A stretch of DNA of 19,096 bases from assembly GCA_019136395.1 (NCBI GenBank), contig JAGVUH010000511.1, forward strand, positions 1 to 19,096, read 5' to 3'. Below, one piece after another: positions 7,167-14,367 of the stretch. Position 1 is the first letter of the stretch, and every line of letters begins with the position of its first letter. This DNA is from Gammaproteobacteria bacterium (lineage in GTDB: Bacteria > Pseudomonadota > Gammaproteobacteria > Chromatiales > Chromatiaceae). Under the pieces are notes generated by a model. The model ran no database searches and was not told where the DNA came from. It saw only the letters and a program-made list of their open reading frames with translations. The position numbers and the translations under genes are program-made.

Positions 7167-7558
7167 GACAGGTGTACGACCTGGCTGGCCACCGAACCCA
7201 TGAGCAGGTGACCGATCCCCGTCCGGCCGTGGGTGCCCATCACGATCAGGTCGCAGCCGTGCTCATCCGCGTAATGGCTGATCGCCTCGGCCACCTCCCC
7301 ATCCCCCACCAGCACCTGGAAGTGATAGGGGACCCCGGCGGCATCGAGTAGCTCCCGGCAGGCCTGTATTTCCGCCATGCCCTCCTGAAGCTGGATCTTG
7401 GCGATCTCCGGGGGGGTCAGGAAGCGGCGCACCTCCCAGGCAGCGATCGGTTCCCGGACGTGCAGAAGATGGATCTCCGGTGGGCTGGCGAGGCGGAGTG
7501 CATGTTCCAGCGCCCGCCGCGAACAGGCCGAGCCATCGATGGGGATCAAGAGTTTCAT
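7139..7558 (-). CDS. Universal stress protein, UspA family
   Basis: Usp proteins are small cytosolic alpha/beta nucleotide-binding proteins induced by stress; many bind ATP and modulate partner proteins, including transporters. The 139 residues open with MKLLIPIDGS, typical of the family. They end with the ATP-binding signature G108-x2-G111-x9-G121-S122 in GTHGRTGIGHLLMGS, then SRVPVTLVK. This marks the ATP-binding subclass. ATG 7558 is preferred over TTG 7567: GGAAGG lies about nine bases before the ATG and would touch the TTG. The ribosome site sits inside the last codons of the antiporter gene, whose stop is five bases upstream, so translation is probably coupled. The partnership suggests a role in sodium/pH stress, which is inference. 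The 3' end of this gene is duplicated just downstream. Confidence 0.94.
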   Translation of the reverse strand: MKLLIPIDGSACSRRALEHALRLASPPEIHLLHVREPIAAWEVRRFLTPPEIAKIQLQEGMAEIQACRELLDAAGVPYHFQVLVGDGEVAEAISHYADEHGCDLIVMGTHGRTGIGHLLMGSVASQVVHLSRVPVTLVK

Positions 7559-7563
7559 GGTCT

Positions 7564-8985
7564 TCAACCTTCCCGACCGCTCGCCTGGGGGGGACCGGCA
7601 CGCGGCGCGATGGATAAGGGTAACCCGGTGGTCCGATCCCCGCCGGACATGGAAAAGCTTAACCAGCTTGCCCGTTCCCGGACGGAAGGGGATAAGGGAA
7701 ACCAGGCGCCCCGCTCACCGACGGGCATGGATAAGTGCCCCAGGGCAGCTTGCTCACCAACGGGCTCCGGCGGGCCTGATTCGGGTTCAGCGGGTGGTTG
7801 CCAGCCCAGGGTGAATAATAGAGCGAAGAACCCCAGCATGTAGGCCAGGCTGAGGTGCCAGCCCTTGGTCAGCCAGGCCCCCACCGACTTGGCCTGGGGG
7901 TAGAGGTTGGACAACGCCACCCCGGCCGAACTGCCGAACCACATGAGGGAGCCGCCAAAACCGACCGCGTAGGCGAGAAGACCCCAGTCGAAGCCCCCCT
8001 GCTTGAGCGCCAGGGCGGTCAGGGGGATGTTGTCGAAGACCGCGGAGACGAAGCCCAGGATCAGGGCCGAATACCAGGAGGCCGCCGGCAGGCGCTCCAC
8101 CGGCATCATGGAGGCGCATACCACCAGGGAGAGGAGGAACAGGCTGCCCTTCAGGGTCTCCGGGAGCAGGCCCCAGGCCGGTTGGCGGAGGGGTGAGGTG
8201 GCGAGGATGACGATCCAGACCGCGACCGCCAGGAAGGGAAAATCATCGCCCAATTCCTTGAAGTGCAGGTTGATGAGGAGATTGGTCACCACCGCTGCCC
8301 CCAGGATGGCCGCCACGATCCCCAGGCGCGCCCAATCCACGCGGATGCCGGCGGGTACCTCGCGCTGGACCGGCTGATACCGGTGCTGCTGGAGGGCGGC
8401 GGGCAAGCCGAACACCAGGAGCGCCACGCCAGCGGCGACGTAAGCGTGAACAACGTCCTGGGGTGCAACACCCGAAATCCACATCATGGTGGTCGTGGTG
8501 TCCCCAAGAACGCTGCCCGAGCCGCCGGCGTTGGAGGCGGCGACGATGGCGGCGAGATAACCGATATGCACCCGGTAACGGAAGACCCCGGCGGCGATGG
8601 TGCCCCCGATCAGGGCGGCGGCGATGTTGTCGAGGAAACTCGACAACAGGAAGATGATGACCAGAAGAACGAAGCCACCCAGCCAGCCATCCGGCAGGAA
8701 GCGCGGCAGGAGTTGCGGCAGGTGGCTGTCCTCGAAATGCCGCGCCAGAAGGGCGAAGCCCAGCAGAAGCCCGAGCAGGTTGGCGAGCAGGACCCATTCA
8801 TGGCCCAGATGCAACATCAGGCCCGTCAGCCCGGGACCGGCGGCGAAGCCGGTAAAGGTGAGTTTGTAGAGGGTGATGATGCCCACGCCGCTCAGGGCGA
8901 CCAGCAGGGTATGCCGATGGAAGAAGGCCACGCCCAACAAGGTCAAGGCGAAAAGGATGAAGTCCACCGGGCAGCAGACGGTCAT
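7564..8985 (-). CDS. NhaD-like Na+/H+ antiporter (ion transporter superfamily) with repeat-built C-terminal tail
   Basis: This inner-membrane protein resembles NhaD-type sodium/proton antiporters, which export Na+ (or Li+) in exchange for protons. The 473 residues form many hydrophobic helices in two related halves, each with a DNI motif (FLDNIAAAL at 117-125, FDNIPLTAL at 317-325). SNAGGSGSVLGDTTTTMMW (151-169) and VGFGGSLMWFGSSAGVALSN (341-360) are also characteristic of this group. The membrane core ends near residue 395. The last approximately 66 residues are polar and contain four 13-residue repeats (408-459), encoded by 39-bp DNA repeats; I know of no such tail in the family. The frame runs to within five bases of the usp start, making nhaD-usp an operon. 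ATG 8985 lacks a strong ribosome site. The exact substrate cannot be fixed from sequence; a related anion transporter is the alternative. Confidence 0.88.
   Translation of the reverse strand: MTVCCPVDFILFALTLLGVAFFHRHTLLVALSGVGIITLYKLTFTGFAAGPGLTGLMLHLGHEWVLLANLLGLLLGFALLARHFEDSHLPQLLPRFLPDGWLGGFVLLVIIFLLSSFLDNIAAALIGGTIAAGVFRYRVHIGYLAAIVAASNAGGSGSVLGDTTTTMMWISGVAPQDVVHAYVAAGVALLVFGLPAALQQHRYQPVQREVPAGIRVDWARLGIVAAILGAAVVTNLLINLHFKELGDDFPFLAVAVWIVILATSPLRQPAWGLLPETLKGSLFLLSLVVCASMMPVERLPAASWYSALILGFVSAVFDNIPLTALALKQGGFDWGLLAYAVGFGGSLMWFGSSAGVALSNLYPQAKSVGAWLTKGWHLSLAYMLGFFALLFTLGWQPPAEPESGPPEPVGEQAALGHLSMPVGERGAWFPLSPSVRERASWLSFSMSGGDRTTGLPLSIAPRAGPPQASGREG
7610..7765. repeat. Four tandem 39-bp repeats within the antiporter 3' end
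   Basis: The units are 7610-7648, 7649-7687, 7688-7726 and 7727-7765. They are degenerate but keep a common frame: a GGATAAG-like start (plus strand) in three of the four units and CGAACGG/CGACGGGC-like ends. The length is a multiple of three, so each unit adds 13 residues to the antiporter tail. Confidence 0.75.
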
Positions 8986-9345
8986 GATGGATCTCAGGGG
9001 TACAGCAACTGGCGAGCGGGGCCGGGGTAAGTGGCTATCTTAGCGCCGCCAAGGGATGGCCAAAAGTCAAGGCGGTGATCACACCGGACGGACCGTCGCT
9101 GGGGGAGTCGCAGGCCCCGCCCGATGTGCTCACCGAAAAGGGTTGATCGCCAGCCTAAGTCGTCAGTCTTCCACTTTTCCTGGGCTGGCAGGTTTGGCGC
9201 AAGCCACGGATTGCATTTTTTTCCCCGTGGCGGGGGATTGGGGAGAGTGATTTGGAAGGGTTATCCGCCATCCCTGGCGCTAACGACCAGACGGCCGGAC
9301 CACCGGACTCACGGACCGCCGGTACCGGCTGTCGGGGCGATGACT
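8986..9345. other. Intergenic region upstream of the antiporter and downstream of pit
   Basis: The 360 bp between the pit 3' end and the antiporter start hold no convincing gene. The antiporter promoter should lie here on the minus strand. TTGACT (complement of 9066-9071) and TAAGAT (complement of 9038-9043) resemble -35 and -10 elements, but the 22-bp spacing is poor. A perfect 12-bp palindrome GCCGGTACCGGC sits at 9318-9329, 16 bp beyond the pit stop, within a run of CGG-rich sequence that may fold after the pit transcript. Confidence 0.5.
9318..9329 (-). terminator. GC-rich palindrome after the pit stop codon
   Basis: GCCGGTACCGGC is a perfect palindrome 16 bp downstream of the pit stop on the minus strand. 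It may contribute to transcript ending, but no U-tract follows, so the call is weak. Confidence 0.25.
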
Positions 9346-10413
9346 TCAGAAGGTCTTGGTCCCGATCCACCAGAAGATGGCTGCTACCAGGCCGCTGGCC
9401 GGGATGGTCAACACCCAGGCCATGACGATGCGCCCCGCCAAACCCCAGCGCACCGCGTACTTGCCGCGGGTGCTGCCGACGCCAAAGATGGAGCCGGTGA
9501 TGGTATGGGTGGTGGAGACCGGGATGCCGGCCATGGTCGCCAGGCCCAGGGTGATGCCACCGCCCAGGGCGGCGTTGGAGCCACTGACCGGGGTCAGCTT
9601 GGTGATCTTCGAGCCCATGGTCTTGACGATACGCCAGCCACCCAGGTAGGTACCCCAGGCGATGGCGAAGTAGCAGGCATAGACCACCCACATGGGCAAG
9701 GTCGAGACGTCCTTGGTCACCTCATGACCCACCAGGGGGACGGCCCCGGCCCCGGCGGTGATCAGCAACAGCCAGATGATACCAATGGTCTTCTGCGCGT
9801 CGTTGCCGCCATGGGCCAGGGAATAGATACCCGCCGAGACGATCTGGGCGCGCAAGAACCATCGCCCGACCTTATGCGGTGTCTGATTGCGGAAGATCCA
9901 GGCGGTCAGGACCTGGAGGGTACCGCCAATGAGAAAGCCGAGCAGGGGCGAGAGGATAATGAAGCAGAGGACGGTGATCAGACCCTTGAGCTGCCAGAGA
10001 CTGCCCCAGACGATGGCATCGCCGCCACCGATCTTGGCGATGGTGGCGCCCACCAGGCCGCCGATGAGGGCATGGGAGGACGAGGAGGGGATGCCGTAGT
10101 ACCAGGTGACGATGTTCCAGAACAGGGCGCCCACCAGACAGCCGAAGATGACGTAGTGGTCGACGAAGGCGGGGTCGATGACCCCCTTGCCGACGGTGGC
10201 CGCGACCTTGAGCTGGAAGACCCAGATGGCGAGGAAGTTGAGGGAGGCGGCAAAGAGCACCGCCATTTTGGGGGTCATGGCCCCGGTGGCGACGATGGTG
10301 GCGATGGAGTTGGCCCCGTCATGAAACCCGTTCATGAAGTCGAAGGCCAAGGCCACCGCGATGAGTAGGACCAGAGTCCAGGTGCCAATTAAAACCGCGG
10401 CTTGCGCTTCCAT
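9346..10413 (-). CDS. pit: Inorganic phosphate transporter, Pit family
   Basis: Pit permeases import phosphate, as neutral metal-phosphate, together with protons across the inner membrane with low affinity and high capacity. The 355 residues carry the duplicated Pit signature: GFHDGANSIAT at 29-39 and HGGNDAQKTIG at 201-211. Many hydrophobic helices lie between and after them, along with the conserved GIPSSSSHALIGGLVG (108-123) and GIPVSTTHTITGSIFG. The length suits the short bacterial form without a large central loop. The start at ATG 10413 is preceded by GAGGA seven bases away, overlapping the stop of the DUF47 gene, so the two are cotranscribed and probably translationally coupled. Sodium/phosphate or sulfate transport by family members is the alternative, but the DUF47 partner favours phosphate. 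Confidence 0.95.
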   Translation of the reverse strand: MEAQAAVLIGTWTLVLLIAVALAFDFMNGFHDGANSIATIVATGAMTPKMAVLFAASLNFLAIWVFQLKVAATVGKGVIDPAFVDHYVIFGCLVGALFWNIVTWYYGIPSSSSHALIGGLVGATIAKIGGGDAIVWGSLWQLKGLITVLCFIILSPLLGFLIGGTLQVLTAWIFRNQTPHKVGRWFLRAQIVSAGIYSLAHGGNDAQKTIGIIWLLLITAGAGAVPLVGHEVTKDVSTLPMWVVYACYFAIAWGTYLGGWRIVKTMGSKITKLTPVSGSNAALGGGITLGLATMAGIPVSTTHTITGSIFGVGSTRGKYAVRWGLAGRIVMAWVLTIPASGLVAAIFWWIGTKTF

Positions 10414-10423
10414 GGGGGGGTCC

Positions 10424-11062
10424 TCAAGCGTTGGCGAGGATGACTTCTTCGAGGGTATGGGCCACGTCTTCGGCGGCCTCCAGCACGTCCTCCAGAATCT
10501 GATACATGCCCTTCAGCTTGATGATCTGCACGGGGTCCTTTTCCTCGCGGAACAGACGGGAGACACCGGCACGCCAGACCTTGTCGGCCTTGGATTCCAG
10601 CTCATCGACCGCCTTGCAGTACTCCAGGGCGGTGGTGGTCTCCGCCAGTTTGTCGAGCAGGGCGACGGTCTTGCGCACCTTTTCCACCGCGTCGGCGGCG
10701 ATTTCGGCCATCTCCCGCGCCTCGGGGGTGGCCTCCTGGATGTCATAGAGGATGACGGACTCGCCGACGTCCTGGATGCGGTCCAGGATGCTGTCGAGGC
10801 CACTGGTGATCATGTGGATCTGGTCACGGTCGATGGGGGTAATGAAGGACTTGTGCAGCATGACGATGGTTTCATGCTCGATGTCGTCGCCACTGGACTC
10901 GGCCATGTCGATTTCCTGGATGAGGCGAGCGACCTCCTCCGGGGACCGGCCCAACTGCGTCATCATTCTCATCATGGCGTTGCCGGCCGCGGCGCAGCGA
11001 TCGGCATGATTGTTGAACTGGACGAAAAACTCATTCTTTTTCGGCATCATGGCGCTGAACAT
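10424..11062 (-). CDS. DUF47 (PhoU-like) protein, Pit-associated
   Basis: DUF47 proteins are all-helical, cytosolic relatives of PhoU and are usually encoded beside a Pit transporter, whose activity they are thought to control. The 212 residues match the family: the N-terminus FSAMMPKKNEFFVQFNNHA, then SPEEVARLIQEIDMAESSGDDI, the acidic HETIVMLHKSFITPIDRDQI segment with its adjoining DLDSILDRIQD-like helix, and a C-terminal helix ending LEDVLEAAEDVAHTLEEVI. Acidic residues in these helices are candidate metal ligands, as in PhoU. The start at ATG 11062 has GGGGA five bases upstream. The pit gene follows after 10 bp, so this is the first gene of the operon. The region upstream holds a Pho-box-like direct repeat and a perfect AT-rich palindrome. 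Confidence 0.93.
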   Translation of the reverse strand: MFSAMMPKKNEFFVQFNNHADRCAAAGNAMMRMMTQLGRSPEEVARLIQEIDMAESSGDDIEHETIVMLHKSFITPIDRDQIHMITSGLDSILDRIQDVGESVILYDIQEATPEAREMAEIAADAVEKVRKTVALLDKLAETTTALEYCKAVDELESKADKVWRAGVSRLFREEKDPVQIIKLKGMYQILEDVLEAAEDVAHTLEEVILANA

Positions 11063-11188
11063 CGGGGTCCCCTATCAGGCTGGTGAACATGGTGGGTGGT
11101 GCTGACGCGGGCCGGCACCAATCAGGGAGCCCTGACCGCCTTCGCCGTCGGACAGCAGGCAGCGGAAGATCAGGACATCTCGGTATTC

Positions 11189-11207
11189 ATGACAGATTTC
11201 ATGCCAG
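11189..11207 (-). promoter_or_regulatory. Pho-box-like direct repeat upstream of the DUF47-pit operon
   Basis: On the minus strand, CTGGCAT and CTGTCAT are separated by five bases (GAAAT), about 127 bp before the DUF47 start. The PhoB site is two CTGTCAT-like heptamers with a four-base AT-rich spacer. The match is therefore one mismatch in one arm plus one extra spacer base. The phosphate-transport context supports it; the spacing argues against it. Confidence 0.3.
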
Positions 11208-11292
11208 CCGGTCACGAAACCGTAACTGCTTTGCAATCAATGAGTCATCCCGGGAAGCCCGCGGCAGGGCACGCTGCAATGTGATGGGGACT

Positions 11293-11318
11293 GGTTATTT
11301 TGACTAGCCAAAATAACC
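11293..11318. promoter_or_regulatory. Perfect 10-bp AT-rich inverted repeat
   Basis: GGTTATTTTG (11293-11302) and CAAAATAACC (11309-11318) are exact reverse complements around the six-base loop ACTAGC. The repeat sits between the stop of the response-regulator gene (18 bp away) and the DUF47-pit promoter region. It may be the terminator of the two-component operon or an operator for the downstream operon. The AT-rich core in a GC-rich genome makes it stand out. Confidence 0.6.
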
Positions 11319-11336
11319 GGGGAGGATCGACGGGCG

Positions 11337-12707
11337 TTAGGGGGCCAACCCGTATTTGGTCAGCTTGCGTTTGAGGCGTTGATAGTCGATGCCGAGGAGA
11401 CGGGCGGCCTCGGTGCGCACGCCCTTGGCGGCCTGCAGGGCGGCGCGAATGGCCGCCACCTCCGCCTCGGCCAGGGTCAGGGGCCGGCCGGTGGGGAGGT
11501 TCGGGGCGGTACCCTCGTCCGCGATGGGGATCTCCGGCAGGAGCCGGGCCTGGATATCCGCCGCCGTCAGGCTCTGCCCGGCGAAGATCGCCAGGCTGCC
11601 CATGATGAACTTGAGTTCCCGCAGGTTGCCCGGCCAGGGATGGGACTGGAGCAGGGCTATGGCCCCTGGCTCGAACTCCGGTACCTCCCGCCCGAGATCG
11701 TTGCAGGCCTCGCGCAGGAAGGCGCGCGCCAGGGTCAGGATCTCCGCGCCGCGTTCGCGCAGGGGCGGCAGGCGGAGGGGGAGATTACCCAGGCGATAAA
11801 AGAGGTCCAGGCGAAAACGTCCGACCTGGGCCGCTGCCAGCAGGTCGATATTGCTGGCGGCGAGGAGGCGGGTATCGAAGGCCAGGGGCCGGTCCGCGCC
11901 CAGGGGGGTGATCCGGCCGGTCTCCACCGCATGCAGGATTTTGGCCTGGAGGGCCAGGGAAGCGGTGTCGATATCATCCAGGAACAGGGTGCCGCCCTGG
12001 GCCTGACGAAAGAGGCCCAGGCGGTCCTTGAGGGCGCCGGTAAAGGCCCCGCGGACATGACCAAAGAGTTCGGATTCCGCCGTCGTTTCGGGAATGGCCC
12101 CCAGGTGCGCGACCACGAAGGGTCCACCGGCCAGGGGACTGGCCTCGTGCAGCTTCCGCGCCAGCAGGGATTTGCCCGTGCCGGTCTCGCCCAGCAGGAG
12201 GATGGGATACCGGGTCTGGGCCAGGGCCCGGGCCTGGGCGGCGAGGGCCCGCATGCTGGGGGAATCACCCAGGATGCGGCTCAGGGGGCGCAGCGCCTCC
12301 TGCTCCAGCCGGGTGATGCGTTGTCGCTGCCGCACGGGCCGGGCGATCCGGTCGATCTCAGCGGCCAGTTTGGCGTAATCGAGGGGTTTGGGGACATAGG
12401 CGCTTACCCCGAGTTCGATGGCGCGGAGCAGATAGTCGGTATCGGTAAAGGCGGTACAAAGCACCACCGGCATCTGGGGATAGCGCGCGAGCACCCGCTC
12501 CGCCAGGCCGAGACCATCCAGAAAGGGCATGCGAATGTCACTGACGAGGATGTCGACCTCCGCGTAGGCCAGACACTCCAGGGCCGCGACCCCGTTGGCG
12601 GCCCCGATCACCTGAGCGCCATCCATTTCCAGCAGGCCTTTCACCAGTTCCCGCTGCTCCTCCTCGTCCTCGACATAGAGCAGCCTGAGGTCCCGGAGAT
12701 CAGCCAT
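11337..12707 (-). CDS. Sigma-54-dependent response regulator, NtrC/DctD type
   Basis: This cytosolic transcription activator contacts sigma-54 RNA polymerase when phosphorylated. From ATG 12707 it has 456 residues in three domains. The receiver (about 6-120) has phosphoacceptor D57 in SDIRMP, the acidic pair in YVEDEEEQ, and K107 in VPKP. The AAA+ domain (about 144-370) has Walker A GETGTGKS at 173-180, the sigma-54 loop GAFTGA at 220-225, and Walker B LFLDDID at 241-247. The Fis-type helix-turn-helix is at the C-terminus (KGVRTEAARLLGIDYQRLKR). The frame extends upstream to 12776, but MADLRDLRLLYVED is a normal receiver start, and this ATG overlaps the kinase stop by 8 bp, indicating coupling. 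The dctPQM operon is the obvious target by proximity. DctD-like is a fair label, though the target is inferred. Confidence 0.95.
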   Translation of the reverse strand: MADLRDLRLLYVEDEEEQRELVKGLLEMDGAQVIGAANGVAALECLAYAEVDILVSDIRMPFLDGLGLAERVLARYPQMPVVLCTAFTDTDYLLRAIELGVSAYVPKPLDYAKLAAEIDRIARPVRQRQRITRLEQEALRPLSRILGDSPSMRALAAQARALAQTRYPILLLGETGTGKSLLARKLHEASPLAGGPFVVAHLGAIPETTAESELFGHVRGAFTGALKDRLGLFRQAQGGTLFLDDIDTASLALQAKILHAVETGRITPLGADRPLAFDTRLLAASNIDLLAAAQVGRFRLDLFYRLGNLPLRLPPLRERGAEILTLARAFLREACNDLGREVPEFEPGAIALLQSHPWPGNLRELKFIMGSLAIFAGQSLTAADIQARLLPEIPIADEGTAPNLPTGRPLTLAEAEVAAIRAALQAAKGVRTEAARLLGIDYQRLKRKLTKYGLAP

Positions 12708-14157
12708 GCCGGCATGCCCCGAGGGTGATGGTGAACGCGGCCCCCTCGCCCTCATTCCGCGCCTCGATGCGGCCATTCATGCCGTCCTCGACGATTAGCC
12801 GGCTGATATAGAGCCCGAGACCCGTCCCCCCCTCGCCCTCCTTGGTCGTGAAATAGGGATCGAACAGGGCTGGCAGATGTTCCGGGGCAAAACCGCCGCC
12901 GTTATCCGCCACCCGGACGATCACCAGCCCCTGGTCTTCGGTCAGGGTGACCTTGATCCGTCCGACACCTGGCCAGCCGCGGGCGACACGGCTCCTGATG
13001 GCCTCCCGGGCGTTGACGATGAGGTTGATCAGGGCCTGCTTGAACTCGTTGGGATTACCCATGACCGTCAGGGCCTCCGGGGAGATATCCGTCTCGATAT
13101 GAATCCGACTGGCGGCCAGTTGCCGCTCCAGGAAGGCGATGGCATCCCGCAGGACCCGCGCCGGTGAAAAGGCCAGCTTCTGCTTGTCCGGCTTGAGGAA
13201 GGCGCGAAAGGTGTCGATGGTGTCCGACATGATCTCGATCTGCCGGCGAGCATCGGTATCGGCCTTGGCCATGAAGGCCGCATCCAGGCGTTGGTTGTCG
13301 AAGGCCTTGCGTAGGCTCTGGACGATGAGACCGATGGTGCTGAGGGGCTGGCGCCACTGATGGGCGATGGTCCCCAGCATCTCTCCCATGGCCGCCTGGC
13401 GGGACTGGCGCACCAGCAGATCCTGCTGGGCGATGCGCAGGGCGGTGGCCTCCGCGACCCGGGTCTCCAGATTGCGATTCAGGTCGTCGATCTCGGCCAT
13501 CCGGCGCTGGAGTTTGTCCAGGGTGACCTCATGGACCAGCATCAGGCAGCCCACCAGGATCATGATGGTCACGGTAGCGCCCCAGACCATGTTCGATTGC
13601 CACAGCACATGCTCGTCGTAAAGACCCGTCCCCGCCCGCAGGGCGAAGGCCAGGCGGGAAAGATTGAACAACGCCAGCAGGAGCAAGCCGATGGAGAGGA
13701 GCCACAGCCCAAAGGACGATCGCGTATGGATGAGGGGTCGGACACCGGCATGGACGCACAGCAGGAACAGACCGCTGGCAAGGGCCAGGGTTCGGGAGGT
13801 CAAGGCCACCCCAGGGGGCGTCGGCACCAGGGGGAGCAGGGCGATGAGGCTCACCGCGATCACCAACGCGTCGACATAAAGGGGCGAACGGCCGGGCAGC
13901 CTGAAGAAGAGATGGGTGCCCTGATGGAAGACGGCAATGGCGCCAAGGATCATGGCATTGGCCACCAGGATGCTGAGAAAGGGCGCGATCTGGCCCCGCT
14001 GACTGATCAGGGTGATGCCGAAGGCCATGAGAAAGAAGGCCAGGGTCCAGAGGCCAAAGCCCCGGTAACTGACCTGTTTGCGGGTGGCGACCAACATGCC
14101 CAGGGCCGCGGCGGTCTGGAACACCGCCAGCATGTTGAGCATGGTTTTCAGTTCCAT
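12700..14157 (-). CDS. Sensor histidine kinase with seven-helix membrane sensor
   Basis: This inner-membrane kinase is the partner of the overlapping sigma-54 regulator. Of 485 residues, the first approximately 210 form about seven hydrophobic helices joined by short loops (for example LWTLAFFLMAFGITL, LVIAVSLIALLPLV, WLLSIGLLLLALF, TVTIMILVGCLML). A coiled-coil linker follows (VTLDKLQRRMAEIDDLNRNL). The H-box MLGTIAHQWRQPLS places the phosphorylated His at 266. The ATPase domain has N-box INLIVNAREA (377-386), G1 DNGGGF (418-423), F-box FDPYFTTK (432-439) and G2 GTGLGLYIS (444-452). The catalytic core resembles DctB-like kinases, but the large periplasmic dicarboxylate-binding domain of DctB is absent. 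Signal detection must be through the membrane helices, short loops or a partner protein. ATG 14157 has no strong ribosome site; Met6 or Met9 could also start. Confidence 0.93.
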   Translation of the reverse strand: MELKTMLNMLAVFQTAAALGMLVATRKQVSYRGFGLWTLAFFLMAFGITLISQRGQIAPFLSILVANAMILGAIAVFHQGTHLFFRLPGRSPLYVDALVIAVSLIALLPLVPTPPGVALTSRTLALASGLFLLCVHAGVRPLIHTRSSFGLWLLSIGLLLLALFNLSRLAFALRAGTGLYDEHVLWQSNMVWGATVTIMILVGCLMLVHEVTLDKLQRRMAEIDDLNRNLETRVAEATALRIAQQDLLVRQSRQAAMGEMLGTIAHQWRQPLSTIGLIVQSLRKAFDNQRLDAAFMAKADTDARRQIEIMSDTIDTFRAFLKPDKQKLAFSPARVLRDAIAFLERQLAASRIHIETDISPEALTVMGNPNEFKQALINLIVNAREAIRSRVARGWPGVGRIKVTLTEDQGLVIVRVADNGGGFAPEHLPALFDPYFTTKEGEGGTGLGLYISRLIVEDGMNGRIEARNEGEGAAFTITLGACRHG

Positions 14158-14297
14158 GGCGGAATCGGGTCAGCGCGGGCCAAGAACGAAATTGGATTTT
14201 TTCACGGCCTTGAACAGGCTAGCGCAGGGTGGGCGTGGCTCAGCAGCTTCCCTGGGAGGGGTGATCGTCCCTGCCTCCCCATCGGCGAAGATGACGA

Positions 14298-14323
14298 CCG
14301 ACGGGGCACGCGGGCCCCGTCGG
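14298..14323 (-). terminator. GC-rich hairpin downstream of dctM
   Basis: CCGACGGGGC and GCCCCGTCGG form a perfect 10-bp stem around ACGCGG, about 45 bp past the dctM stop and before the kinase gene. A second stem is even closer to dctM. No U-tract follows, so it may stabilise the 3' end or partially separate transporter and regulator transcription. Confidence 0.45.
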
Positions 14324-14343
14324 CGACGCTAGTCAATCCCTGA

Positions 14344-14363
14344 CCTCCGGGAAAACCCGGGGG
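14344..14363 (-). terminator. Hairpin directly after the dctM stop
   Basis: CCTCCGGG and CCCGGGGG pair over eight positions (one G-T) with the loop AAAA on the plus strand, ending four bases from the dctM stop codon. On the transcribed strand the loop is UUUU. It is a candidate for 3' end protection or termination. Confidence 0.4.
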
Positions 14364-14367
14364 ACCC

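Noticed and set aside
9124..10368. 414-residue open frame on the plus strand
   Set aside because: Antisense to pit, with a translation full of Gly, Asp, Gln and Pro and no domain. High GC keeps antisense frames open; the minus-strand Pit motifs are unambiguous.
11379..12728. 449-residue open frame on the plus strand
   Set aside because: Antisense to the response regulator; Gly/Gln-rich artefact.
13360..14343. 327-residue open frame on the plus strand
   Set aside because: Antisense to the sensor kinase; low-complexity Gln/Gly/Asp composition and no ribosome site.
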